The notes: generated from the letters alone by a model not told the origin. A stretch of DNA of 64,000 bases from Morinoia aosen (GCA_030386875.1 CM059563.1:44112102-44176101), one strand, 5' to 3'; numbered from the stretch's first letter, positions 45,585-56,235 are shown. Numbers and translations: made by a program.

Positions 45585-46131
45585 GGTAAATCTGAAGGAC
45601 TTGACAGTTGTCGATTTTCCACTTTTTGGTGCCTGTACCTAATTATTTGAATCAAAATAAACAAGTTTTCTTCTATGCACTTTTCGTCTCAAATGAGTAT
45701 TTTACGATTTATAGCGGTAAGTTTAGTTTCGTCATTGATGACTAATGCGCTCGAATAAACAGCTACTCATCGATTTTTGAATTTTTGTTGCTTGAAACAT
45801 GCTAATAACATCGAAATAAACAACTTTTCTTCTATACACTTTTTTCGTCAAATGAGTATTTAACGCGGTATAGCGGTAGGTTTGGTTTCGTCTTTCAAGA
45901 CAGAGCGCTGGAAGCGAGACGCCATTGCAGTATTGCCATACAACTCGATCAAAGAATTTCTTTCCGCTTCAAAGACTGGAGTTGCGGTAAGTCATTTACC
46001 GCTATAACTAATAAAATACTCACTTGAGACGAAAAGTGCATAGAAGAAAACTTGTTTATTTTGATTCAATTAATTAGGGCCAGGCACCAAAAAGTGGAAA
46101 ATGGACAACTGTCAAGTCCTTCAGATTTACC
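45585..46131. mobile_element. MITE family C (copy C4) in LINE gag
   Basis: A 547-bp element with ends GGTAAATCTGAAGGACTTGA and the inverted TCAAGTCCTTCAGATTTACC. It is flanked by GTACCAAA (45577-45584) and ATACCAAA (46132-46139), an 8-bp duplication with one mismatch. Its inner part is in the opposite orientation to C2 and C6. Confidence 0.9.
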
Positions 46132-46625
46132 ATACCAAATTTTGAGGGTTTCAATTGGAGCTTCCATACTAGTTCTGAAGAAGACAACCCAATAACTCCA
46201 GAGCAAAGAACAAGAGAAGCAGTCTCAAACAACATCACACCCTTGCAGCCAACAGTAATATTAGTCCAACCTGTAGCAGAGAATCCTATCAACAAAAGCT
46301 TTTTCTCTAATGAAATCAAACTGTCTAAGGCACTGGCAGCATCAAATTTTGGGGACAAAGGCATTGGCAAAATCTCAAGGAACCTGGGAAGAAGCCTTCT
46401 TGTTATCACCATGAAAGAACACTATCATGATCCCTCCAACTTCCAAGCTGTTGAACACTACGGAGATAGGCCCCTGGACAGTTAAGTGTCGGCTGCCAGT
46501 CAGTCAGACTACGGTAAATGTAAAGGACTTGACCATAATCGATTTCCCACTTTTTGATCAACAAAGACTGTTTATTAAACCAAAATAAACAAGTTTTCTT
46601 CAATGCACTTTCCGGCGGAAATGAG

Positions 46626-47165
46626 GGTCAATATTGAATATAATGTTGTAAACGAAATTCATTATTTCGTAGGTATAGATAGGTAATATAGTCGATTTTA
46701 AGACGTTTTACACGAATGGCAATGTGCCCGGAAATGCTTATTTTTGGAGATATTTAACTCTGAAGTTATAGGAATGTCGTTTATAAAATTGAACAAACGG
46801 AGAGGTAAATAAGCAGAAATCCGGTTCTGACGTAACGATAGGTAAGGTTAGGTTTGGTAAAGTTAATTTAGTTGAGTATCCTAACCTAAGTAAGCCTAAA
46901 ATATCTTAATTTAACTCAACCATACCGAGGCCGATGACTCCCGCCAAAAAACTTGGCGTGGTCCGCGTCCGCAAAACGCCGGAAGAGCCATATCGAAACT
47001 GCCGTTAATGCTATTCTTACCTGGCGTTATTTATCCTATATCTCCTAAACTAAGCATTTCCGGGCACATTGTCATTCATGTAAAACGTCTTAAAATCGAC
47101 TATATTACCTATCTATACCTACAAAATTATGAAATTCGTTGACAACATTATATTCAATATTGACC
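46626..47165. mobile_element. MITE family B (copy B2) in D
   Basis: A 540-bp element from GGTCAATATTGAATATAATG to CATTATATTCAATATTGACC, flanked by the exact 8-bp repeat GAAATGAG (46618-46625 and 47166-47173). Inverted repeats extend at least 130 bp inward (AAACGTTTTACACGAATG / CATTCATGTAAAACGT). Confidence 0.93.
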
Positions 47166-47306
47166 GAAATGAGTAATTTAAAAGTTATGGCATTAAATGA
47201 GTTACCGTAACTCCAGTCTTTGAGTCTGGGAAAAATATACCGAGCGGTCCAACGTGAAAGTAAACAGGCGTTCCCGCGCGCCAACCAAGCCGACGAAGAG
47301 CAAACC

Positions 47307-47431
47307 CCCTATTACAAACGTAAAGAGGTTGGGTCGTGAGGGGTAGCAACAGTTCTTGTAGTGAAAATTATAAAACTAAAAGAACTGTGGCTACCCCTCA
47401 CGACCCAACCTCTTTACGTTTGTAATAGGGT
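47307..47431. repeat. Near-perfect hairpin, the family A core in MITE D
   Basis: Two arms of about 50 bp (CTATTACAAACGTAAAGAGG...GGTAGC and its reverse complement) around a short AT-rich loop (ATTATAAAACTAAAA). These are the inner arm blocks of family A MITEs, here with neither the family A ends nor its GC-rich centre. Confidence 0.85.
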
Positions 47432-47962
47432 GATGCACAATGGAGTTCCGGTAACTCATTTAATGCCATAACTTTTAAAATACTCATTTCCGCCGGAAAG
47501 TGCATTAAAGAAAACTTGTTTATTTTGGTCTCATCAACAATATTTGTTGATCAAAAAGTGGAAAATCGATTATGGTCAAGTCCTTTACATTTACCCAGAC
47601 TACTTCTGTGGGAGTCATTGGACCATTTGGAGAGGACACTACTAATGAAGAACTGACAGAGGCACTCAAGAATGCACGTTTTGATGGAGCTGTGGCAGAG
47701 CAGATATACAAAGGCAAGGATAAAATCAAAACATCAATGTTCAAAGTTATTTTTGAAGCAAAAGCCTTACCACCATATGTTAGAGTTGGCTATCAACAAT
47801 ACAGAGTCAATACATTCATTGGAAAACCATGGCAGTCCAGTGCTATAAGTTTTTACAATTTGGGCACTGTGCAGCTTACTGCAGATTTGCTTCTTGCTGT
47901 GTAGTATGTAGTGGACCCCACAATAATAGTGAGTGCATAACAACGACCACAAAAAACTGTTG

Positions 47963-48646
47963 GGTCAATGTGAAGTTTAATGCAATCACGGAAATTGATA
48001 ATTATATGCCAAACAATCACTGAAGGAGCCCATTTTAGAACGTTTTACGTGAACCACATTCTGCTCGCTGATGCTTTATTTTTGAATTATTGAACTTTGA
48101 AGTTGGCCTTCCCGCGCCAAAGGAAGCGAGCGTAATTTAATTAAAAATGGAAGCTGACCCCCTATTACAAATGTAAAGAGGTTGGGTCATGAGGGGGACT
48201 GGGGGAGGCAGAGTTCTTCTAGCGAAAATTATAAATAAAGCTTCTAACCCACCCGTTAGGGTGACAACTTCAATCTTGTTTACATCGGCTCTAAGATGGC
48301 GACCACCATGGGCGCCGCCATCTTGGAGCCGATGTCAACAAGATTGCGGTCGTCACCCTACTAGGTGGGTTAGAAGCTTTATTTATAATTTTCACTAGAT
48401 GAACTGTGCCTCCCCTTCACGACCCAACCTTTTTACGTTTGTAATAGATTCCGTTATTAATTAAATTCCGTTTTGCCCGCTCTTTTCCTTTGGGCGCAAA
48501 GGCCAACTTCAAAGTTCAATAGTTCGAAAATAACGCATCAGCGAGCAGAATGTCATTCATGTAAAACGTTCTTAAATGGGTTCCTTTAGTGATTCCTAAG
48601 ATCGGAATTCTTATTTTCCATGATTGCATTAAACTTCACATTGACC
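47963..48646. mobile_element. Foldback MITE, family A (copy A4) in LINE gag
   Basis: A 684-bp element from GGTCAATGTGAAGTTTAATG to CATTAAACTTCACATTGACC, flanked by the exact 8-bp repeat AACTGTTG (47955-47962 and 48647-48654). It interrupts the zinc-knuckle coding sequence of the I-clade LINE gag between a Cys codon and the following C-N-C-G-G segment. Confidence 0.95.
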
Positions 48647-49346
48647 AACTGTTGCAACTGTGGTGGCAACCACACAGCGAATTATGGAGGATATCGGAAA
48701 ATGCAGCAAGCAAAAGAAGTGGAGAAAACACGCCAACTTCAAAAGCTATCCTACAGAGATGCAGTAAAGGAAGTTCTTAAACAAAATGCAACACCACCAA
48801 CTCAATCTCAATTTGTTATGCCTGCCATCTCTACTTTGACAAGAAGTCAACCAGATTCTGGCTACCTGAGGAACACAGAAGCCCCAAAAATTACCAAGAC
48901 TGTTGGCACCCAAACTAACAATGAACCTGATATGCCTGCTCAAAAACATGTCACCATCAACCAACTGGTAGATCTCCTGATAAAGATATTTACAACTACT
49001 GAATTAAAAAGGATATTCAAATGGATGCATCTGGGATGGTACACAAAATTGCTGCAGAAACTTTCCAACTTCAATCCCTACAGGCTCCATCCAAAAATCC
49101 TCAACAACCAATAGTACAATCTGAGTGTTCTGATATAATTTCCCAGAAAACTTTTCAAGAAATTACAAAGATCATGTCCCAAATGGAAATAACACCCTCT
49201 CCTGTAATTGGACGAACCAACCCACACAAAAAAACTAAGTCCAACATTGAGATGCAATTAAAAAAACCTGCAGAAAAATTTCTCCACAACACTAGAAAAG
49301 CCTTGCAAAATCCTACTGATGCTGGGTATGCCACCAAACAACAAAG

Positions 49347-52300
49347 ATGTTAATAAAAAAAGAACTAATAATATTTCAGTGGAACTGCAGAAGTATTAGC
49401 AATAAGTTAAGCAACTTCAAAATTAAACTATATACTCTTAAGCCACACACATTGCCTTTCTCTATGAGACATGGCTTTCACCAAATTTTGAACCTCGTTT
49501 TGTTGGGTACTCGGCTGTTTACATGCATAGAATAGATATGCATGCTGGTGGAGGTGTAGCAATTCTGGTAAGAAATGATGTCACCTACACTGATCTTCAG
49601 TTGATAAAACTTGTAACATGTTCTCTTGAAGTTCTGGGAATCAGCATTTTTTTGCAAAATAATGCTCCTCTTTCTATACTCTGTGTCTACAATCCAAAAA
49701 AAATTGTTACTACAAGAGAGATATTACATTATATGCATCAATTGGAACCTGCCCGCATTGTGGTTGGGGATTTCAATGCGCACCATCCAATGTGGGAACC
49801 TGCAAAACAGGCCAACACTACTGGTCGGAACATAGCTCAACTGTTGCTAGATGATCCTTCTATAGCATTGATAACTTCTCCTTCCCTGCTAACCTACTAT
49901 AACATTTATCAGAACTCATTTTCTACACTTGATTTGGCTTTTGTCTCTGCAAGCCTTCAGCCCACAGTATCTGTAACAACAGAGGAAGATATGGGAAGTG
50001 ACCACTATCCCATTCTTATCAGCATTGGAGGAGTGGAGCCATCAACAGTGAAGTTCCGGAGGCAGCCAACGTGGAAATTTGAGAGTGGGTCATGGGATGA
50101 CTGGACTGCATCTCTGCAACAGCCTGAGCTCTTGGAGGTGGGAGATCTTGAGCAGGAATTTGCAGACCTCACAAACAACATGATCAAAGCCAGCCATAAA
50201 GTTTTCAAACAAACTAAAAAATATATCTGTCCTAAGTATAATAAGTCATGGTGGAACTCACAATGTGCAGCATCAGTAAAAGCAAAACAAGATGCAAAAG
50301 TTAGCCTAATCAATCAACCTTCTCAAGAAAATCTAATTGCAAACAAACGCCCTCAGGCTAGAGTCAAATTTGAGGTAAAAAAGGAGTCTTGGATTTCCTT
50401 CTGCAATAAGATAACAACTGACACCTCTGTTTCATTAATTTGGAAAAAGATAAAAAATCTGCAGACCCCATTCTGTCGGAAAGCTCAGCCTCTTTTAACA
50501 AGGGATTCAATAATAGCTGACTCATGTTCTAAAGCAAATTCCTTGGCTGACCACTATCAAAATAGAATGTCATCCCCATCTCCATTTCCACAGTTCACTT
50601 TGCTTCCTCTTGCTGTAGCCTTAAATGATGATGCTCCCTCCATAATTAACAATCCCTTTACCAAACATGAATTGAACAGAGTCCTGACTTCCTTGAAGAG
50701 TACAGCTCCCGGCCATGACAACATTCATAATGAACACTTGAAGCACATGCCAGACACTTACAAAACATGGCTCCTCCAATTGTATAACAAAAGCCTGCAA
50801 ACTGGAGTGCTTCCCAAATCGTGGCAGCCTGCCATCATCATTCCGCTTCCCAAACCAAATAAGCCACTAACTTTGGTGGATTCGTATCGTCCCATCACCT
50901 TGCTGTCATGCCTACAAAAACTGATGGAACGTCTCATAGTCAACCGCCTCACATTTTTCCTTGAACAGAAGAGCGTCTTCAGGAAAACGCAGGGAGGCTA
51001 CCGACAAAGATTGTCAGCCATTGACCAAGTTACCCAGCTGGACGCTGCAATTCGAGCTGCGCTGAAAAATAAATCTATCATGCTGTGTCTCTTTGTTGAC
51101 TTCACAAGTGCATTTGATACTGTGTGGCCAATGGGAGTCCTGTATAAGTTGAGTCAATGTGGTGTTGGTGGCTCAATGCTGCGGTGGCTGCGAGTTTACC
51201 TCGGGGAAAGACCATTCAAAGTGTTCATTGAGGGTACCAGTTCTTCAGTCAAGATAGCAAAGAGTGGTGTACCACAGGGAGCAGTGCTTTCACCTTTATT
51301 ATTCAACATCATGATGCATGACGTACCAGTGGAGGCAGGGATCTGCTCCTGTGAGTACTGAGTATGCTGTGATCTCACTTTCTACACCCAACATCCTGGT
51401 CTTCATGTTGCAATGGATACCCTACAGCAGCAGCTTAATTCACTTCATACTTGGTCAAAACAATGGGATCTAAAAATAAATTTGAACAAAACCAAGTGCA
51501 TGATTTTCACAAGTAAAAAAAATTAACCCACTCCCTATCACAGTAGGAGGACAGCAATTGGAATTTGTACAGCAACTCAAGTATCTGGGAGTCGTGCTAG
51601 ACTCTCCTTGCCTTCGTTGGCATCATCAAATAGAATATCTCAAGCAATCTTGCACGCCATTGCTCAATTTGCTGCAATCTATATCACATAGGCATTGGGG
51701 TGCTGACCGAGAACTACTACTTTACCTCTATAGAACTCTCATTCGCAGCTGACTAGACGATGCTGCCCCTCTGTATGGTGCTGCTGCTCCTTCAAATCTC
51801 CTTCAACTAAACACCATTCAAAATCAGTGCCTGCGCCTTGCTACTGGATGCCGCCAAACTTCTCCTGTAGCTTCACTGGAGGTGGAAACCAATATCTTCC
51901 CTTTGGCAATACACAGAGAACAACTCATGTGTTTGTATTACAGCAAACCACAGCAACTTCCCAGTGAAATTGCTAACAACTTACTTCAAGCTCCATTCCC
52001 TCCACAGCTAGTTTCTTCTATGCTTTTGCCATCCATGGCATCACGTGCAAGAGCTTTTTTTTCCAGTGTTAACCTGCAGATTCCAGCTCACAATGCAGCA
52101 CCACTGGTTTCACCGCTGCCTCCCTGGTTCAAAGTAGAAGCCCACGTCCTTGCTGACTTTCTGCCTACCCCAGTATCTTCCCTGTCTAATCAAAGTGTTA
52201 TTCAAAGGTATCATGAATTAATGGACACAACTTTCACTGGATACACCCTTTTATTTACTGATGGGTCCTGCATTGCTGAACCTACCTGTTCCTCATCTGC

Positions 52301-53090
52301 TGCAGTGGTTGTCCCTTCAAGAGGAGTCACCAAGAACTGGAAACTCCGTCCACAGACACAAGTCATTGAGTGTGAACTAATGGCTATCAACAAAGCTCTT
52401 CGATGGACACTGTTGAACAATAATGGGGAGGATAAGTATGTCATTTTTAGTGACTCCTTGAGCTCCTTGTACCTCATAATGAATAGGAAGCCAAAAAACT
52501 ATCTCCCCTTAGTATGTGACATGCAAGCCAAGCTGTACACCACTGCTTCTTCCCACGGTGCTTACCTGCAGTTCATTCCAGGCCATAAAGGTGTTCCTTG
52601 TAATGAGGTTGCTGATGAGGCAGCCAAAGATGCTCATCTGCTTTGATACTGCACGCTCACACCAACCTCATATGAAGAAATGAAAAGTCTCTTATGTGAA
52701 GCCTTTGAATTAAAGTGGAGCACTGAATGGATGAGGGGGGTTCAACTGACAGGAAAAGGACGACATTTACTGAAAATCAGAGAAAATACGGCAAGGTGGC
52801 CGTGGGCTGCACACAAGATCCGTTGCGTCGAGACAGCACTTGCTCGTCTGCGTGTTGGGCACACGGGGCTTCGGTCACATCTACATCGCTTTAATATTGT
52901 TGATGATCCAAATTGCTCATGTGGTGCTGAGGAATATATTGACCACCTTTTTTTCTACTGCCGTTGCTACACTGGGGAACGTGCCTCCATGAAAAATTCC
53001 TTGAGGCTACTTAATGTACCATTCTGCTTAAAAAATTTGCTTGGAGGTGGCCCTTTATGGAACTCACTCGAAAGCAAATTGTTAATATAG
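49347..53090 (+). pseudogene. ORF2 of the I-clade LINE: endonuclease, RT, RNase H, zinc motif
   Basis: Endonuclease: IIFQWNCRSI (near 49370), GGGVAILV (49547), VVGDFNAHHP (49762) and SDHYPILI (50000). RT: SYRPITLLSCLQKLMERLI (50884), FVDFTSAFDTVW (51090), SGVPQGAVLSPLLFN (51265). The catalytic Y-A-D-D region (51361-51380) is out of frame by a small deletion. RNase H (51882-52646): catalytic acids in FTDGS (52255), ECELMAI (52369), FSDSLSS (52445), with PGHKG (52578) and the final D in VADEAAKDA. A C-terminal zinc motif (CSCGAEEYIDHLFFYC) is at 52915-52965. Frame changes near 49510, 51360-51540, 51750-51880 and 52650 disable it. Presence of RNase H supports the I clade. Confidence 0.8.
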
Positions 53091-53336
53091 TTGAACATTA
53101 TCTATCATCTATAAGAAAAATTAAAACAATCTAAAATCTTGTTAAAATTGTGATATTGCAGAGAAGTGAGTGAATTCCTCCAGTGGCACTTCACAGAAAA
53201 ACTTCCTGTGACTTCTTTCAGCCTGAGTGCTGAACTTCAGAGCATCAATCTACAACTTTGAAGGCGTGGGGCTGCATGGAGGCATCTCCGAAGCTCCAAG
53301 AAACTGGAAACAACAACAACAACAACGCTGTCGGCC

Positions 53337-53649
53337 CTCAATTTCAAGTTTCAAGATTCCGCCCTTTCCCAGGCAGGAGTGAGATGTTCTATGATGATAG
53401 CTTTGGAAGTCAACTCTTGTTTGCTGCGAAATGTAAGTCATTGAGCGTGAATAGACGTATATGGAGGTGGAATGAGAATAATAATAGATTATGTCAACAG
53501 TGGAGTGGAGGAAATAATTTTGCATTTTGTGCTGGAATGTAGTAAGTATGAGCAAGAGAGAGAGAGAGTTTCATGAATGTGGTGTTTGAACAGTAAGTAT
53601 AGAGACAAAATGAGTGGTATGCCAGATGTGCTGAAGATGATTGTGGTAT
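53337..53649 (+). mobile_element. LINE3 copy b, left part
   Basis: After a short 3' end piece (CTCAATTTCAAG) this holds C-terminal coding sequence of LINE3 (FYDDSFGSQLLFAAKCKSL, RLCQQ) with frame changes. It is cut at 53649 by the second PLE and continues at 55867. Confidence 0.7.
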
Positions 53650-53750
53650 AATATATCTTAACACGTCAGTGGTTTGCTTTAATTGCAACCTTATCAGAAA
53701 CTTAAAAATGAAGAAAATTCTGATAAAATTTATCATCTCTACTAAGAAAA

Positions 53751-53777
53751 CGTTTCGGAGTCCCGCTTCATCATCAG
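53751..53777 (-). ncRNA. Hammerhead-like core in the second PLE, left end
   Basis: The minus strand reads CTGATGATGAAGCGGGACTC then CGAAACG: CTGATGA, one extra T, a short stem region, then GAAAC. The layout (one extra base) is the same as in the first PLE, but the sequence is different. Confidence 0.4.
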
Positions 53778-53867
53778 TTCAAACAAAATAAAAAGAATTA
53801 CGTCTGAAATAAAAGATCAAAGTACAATGAATTGTAGATACTACAAAAATATGAACTTGAATTAGAA

Positions 53868-55375
53868 ATTGAGAGCCGACAGTGTCGGGGCTTTTGTAAC
53901 GGCCTACAATTTCCTCCTCAATACTCATACAAAAAATTCAGCGCCTGTGTACCAGACTTGTCCACTAAACTACTAAGGATCCACCAATCCTAGTCACAAA
54001 CTGCCATAAGACGGCATTACTGGGATAACCAGTACGCCAAGATACCGTCTTCGTGCATGGTGGGTCATTACAGCCCACTCTATATGACTGGCTCATTCCA
54101 GTCACTATCTTTTACTCCAGGGACATACAAAAAAAACTTTCATTGCCTTCAATGATACTCAAATTATACTTCTGATCTAGTCCAACAATACAGCGCATAT
54201 CACAATCATCTTCAACATATCTAGCATACCACTCATTCTATCCATACTGCTCAAGAACCACATTCATGAAACTCTCCTCTCTCTTGCTTGTACTTACTAC
54301 ACTCCAGCTGCCAGCACAAAATGCTCAATTGTTTCCTTCACTCTCCTATAACACTGCTGACATAGTCTATTATTATTCTCGTTCCACCTCCATGTACGTC
54401 TATTCATGTTCAGTGACTTACACCTCACAGCAAACGAGAGTTGACTTCCAAAACTACCATCATAGAACATCTCACACTTGGGTACTTTCTTTTGCATATA
54501 CCAGTTAAGTGTAGTCTTTTGCGTCATGCTAAGCTTTGACTTATTCAATCCATACTCTTTTGTTTGCCTCTCAATCTCTTTTTTCCACCTTTTGCAGTCC
54601 CGTCTCTTTCAGGCCCTTCACCTCCAACATTTATTAAACTCCAGTCATCCATAGGTCTCCCATTTCCAATTCTAACATGAACAATTTTTTGCATACTTAG
54701 TTTTCTTGCATGCCCCCAACATATTTTCTCCCAATAGCTTACATTCAGATTTCATTCAAAAGTTTGCTTTACCCACCTGCTATTCTGCATTCTCTCAATC
54801 CTTACCTTGTAATTCAGCACAACTTTCATCATTCTATCTGAAAATAAGCTCCACCCTAGGTCACCTCTATGGCTTCAGTGGCTGTTCATTTTAGAGCACC
54901 TAATGCTAAATGTCCTATCTTATTTTGTATCACATCCAGCTTTTCAAGGTCACTTCCATTTCAAGCAAGGTCACTCATACCACATATGACACTAGGTACA
55001 GCAACATACTTTCACATTCCTCTCACCCATTCATACTAGTTTGCTCTGTCTCTGGCCACACTTCTTAACCGTCCACTCCACTGCATTGCTTTTGCCACTT
55101 TTTCACCCTTAGTTCTAGTGCATCCATCTTCACTTATCATACAACCTAGATATTTGTATTCTTTTGTTCTACCTATTCTGATTTCTCCAATATTCCACAG
55201 TCTGTCTCTATCAGTCTCATCACTATTTATAACCATAACCTTACTTTTATTGGCACCAAATATTATCTTGAAATCTGTATTATATCCATTCACAATGTCA
55301 AGCATCCTTTGTAGTTCATATCCACATTCACTAACCACAACCATACCATCAGCATAAAACAAACAATTCAATATC
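53868..55375 (-). pseudogene. LINE3 copy c, minus strand, inside the second PLE
   Basis: On the minus strand it encodes the LINE3 RT from LFYADGMVVVSE (near 55370, where copy a has YADD) through GRTKEYKYLGCMISEDGCTR (near 55150) to the C-terminal zinc region (near 54350) and the 3' untranslated end (GCCGACAGTGTCGGGGC at 53881). Stops and frame changes are frequent. It starts abruptly at 55375, next to the PLE coding end. Confidence 0.75.
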
Positions 55376-55588
55376 ATGAAAGTAAAACTAGCACACCCAT
55401 CGCATTTTGCAGTGCAAAATCATGCCAAAAAATGCAATGTTCCTGTATCTCCTGCCGATTTCAAAATTTTAGACTCGGCTCTAACCCCGTATGATTTCAA
55501 AATTTTAGAATCCTTGCATATCTTCAATCAAAACCCTGATTTGAACAATATGGACAGTTTGTACCCTTTGCAAATAGTCAATGGGTAG
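55376..55588 (+). pseudogene. PLE protein C-terminal end (after GIY-YIG)
   Basis: The frame reads ...PYDFKILESLHIFNQNPDLN...LYPLQIVNG and stops at 55588. This is the usual C-terminal tail of GIY-YIG PLE proteins (an I/L-E-x-L-x-I segment followed by P-x-LN and PL-x-I). The 5' part is missing. The 3' region runs to the hammerhead-like motif at 55774. Confidence 0.55.
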
Positions 55589-55773
55589 ATTCCTCATCAG
55601 TACCAGCCTAATTTCATGTGTCACATGTAGTCTTTTTGTGTTTCTGTATTTTATTTATTTATTTTTTTTCATGTCATACCTTGTGTTTTTATTTTCATGA
55701 TATATTTGTAGTACCTACAATTCATTGTACTTTGATCTTTTATTTCAGACGTAATTCTATTTTTTTGTTTGAA

Positions 55774-55800
55774 CTGATGATGGAGCGGGACTCCAAAACG
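55774..55800 (+). ncRNA. Hammerhead-like core in the second PLE, right end
   Basis: CTGATGA, one extra T, a 4-bp stem (GGAG/CTCC) with loop CGGGA, then AAAAC where GAAAC is expected. The lost G in the core would be expected to inactivate it. Confidence 0.35.
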
Positions 55801-55866
55801 TTTTCTTAGTAAAGATGATAAATTTTATGGGCATTTTCTTCTTTTTCAAGTTTCTGATGGTGGTAT

Positions 55867-56235
55867 GAGCTGTAGTGTTGGATTGGATCAAAAGTGTAAT
55901 TTGAGTACCGGTGAAGCTGTGAAAGTTTTTCTTATACATGCCTGGAGTAAAAGACAGTGACTGGAATGAGCCAGTCATATAGAGTGGACTCTAACGACCC
56001 GCCATGCCTTGGGATGGTGTTTTGATATACTGGTTAATGGTTATCCTGGTGATGCCTTCCAATAGCAGCTCGTGTCAAGGATTGGCATGGATCCTGAGTA
56101 GTTTGTTGGACAAATCTGGTACACAGGTGCTGGACTCTTTTGTGTGTATATTGTGAGTATTGCATAGGAAATTGTAGGCTGATGCAAAGGCCCTGATGCT
56201 GTTGGCCCTCACCTTCAAGTTCAAGTACAAAATAA
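55867..56235 (+). mobile_element. LINE3 copy b, right part and 3' end
   Basis: Continues copy b after the second PLE (GGATTGGATCAAAAGTGTAA matching copy a near 44829), then the 3' untranslated end to TTCAAGTTCAAG near 56225. The coding end WSKRQ and stop are at about 55946-55960. Confidence 0.75.

Larger units (their letters stand above)
46513..47595. mobile_element. MITE family C-like (copy D) in LINE gag, holding B2
   Basis: Ends GGTAAATGTAAAGGACTTGA and the inverted TCAAGTCCTTTACATTTACC, flanked by the exact 8-bp repeat CAGACTAC (46505-46512 and 47596-47603). Subterminal sequence (AATAAACAAGTTTTCTTCAA, TGCACTTTCCGGCGGAAATG) is that of family C, but the centre instead holds a long hairpin found in family A. 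Its own sequence without B2 is about 535 bp. Confidence 0.9.
45319..49353 (+). pseudogene. Gag (ORF1) of the I-clade LINE, in four coding pieces
   Basis: Coding pieces: 45319-45584 (basic, Ser-rich N-terminus MPKKRHRRGHSS), 46140-46504, 47604-47954 and 48655-49353, separated by MITEs C4, D and A4. The third piece has an RNA-binding gag domain (PPYVRVGYQQYRVNTFI), then zinc knuckles CYKFLQFGHCAAYC and CVVCSGPHNNSEC. The A4 insertion falls in the third knuckle, whose remaining part CNCGGNHTANYGG follows directly after the duplication at 48654. Frame changes occur near 47830 and 49015, and a stop near 46483. Gag coats the LINE RNA. No intact product is possible. Confidence 0.75.
45193..53324 (+). 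mobile_element. I-clade LINE with RNase H, invaded by four MITEs
   Basis: The LINE lies between two copies of the 12-bp sequence ACGCTGTCGGCC (45181-45192 and 53325-53336) and ends in CAACAACAACAAC, a simple 3' tail typical of I-group elements. Gag (45319-49353) is interrupted by MITEs C4, D (with B2 inside) and A4. ORF2 (49347-53090) has endonuclease, RT, RNase H and a zinc motif, with several frame changes. Without MITEs it is about 5.8 kb, a full-length size. It inserted in the 3' end of a LINE3 copy. Confidence 0.85.
53650..55859. mobile_element. Second PLE insertion with inverted ends, holding a reversed LINE3 fragment
   Basis: Flanked by the 7-bp repeat GTGGTAT (53643-53649 and 55860-55866). 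Its outer parts, 53690-53860 and 55690-55855, are inverted copies of each other (ATAAAATTTATCATC, CTACTAAGAAAACGTTT.GGAG, TCAAAGTACAATGAATTGTA). The right part is preceded by a PLE C-terminal coding end. The middle (53868-55375) is a minus-strand LINE3 fragment. Inverted terminal copies are common in PLE insertions. Confidence 0.65.
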
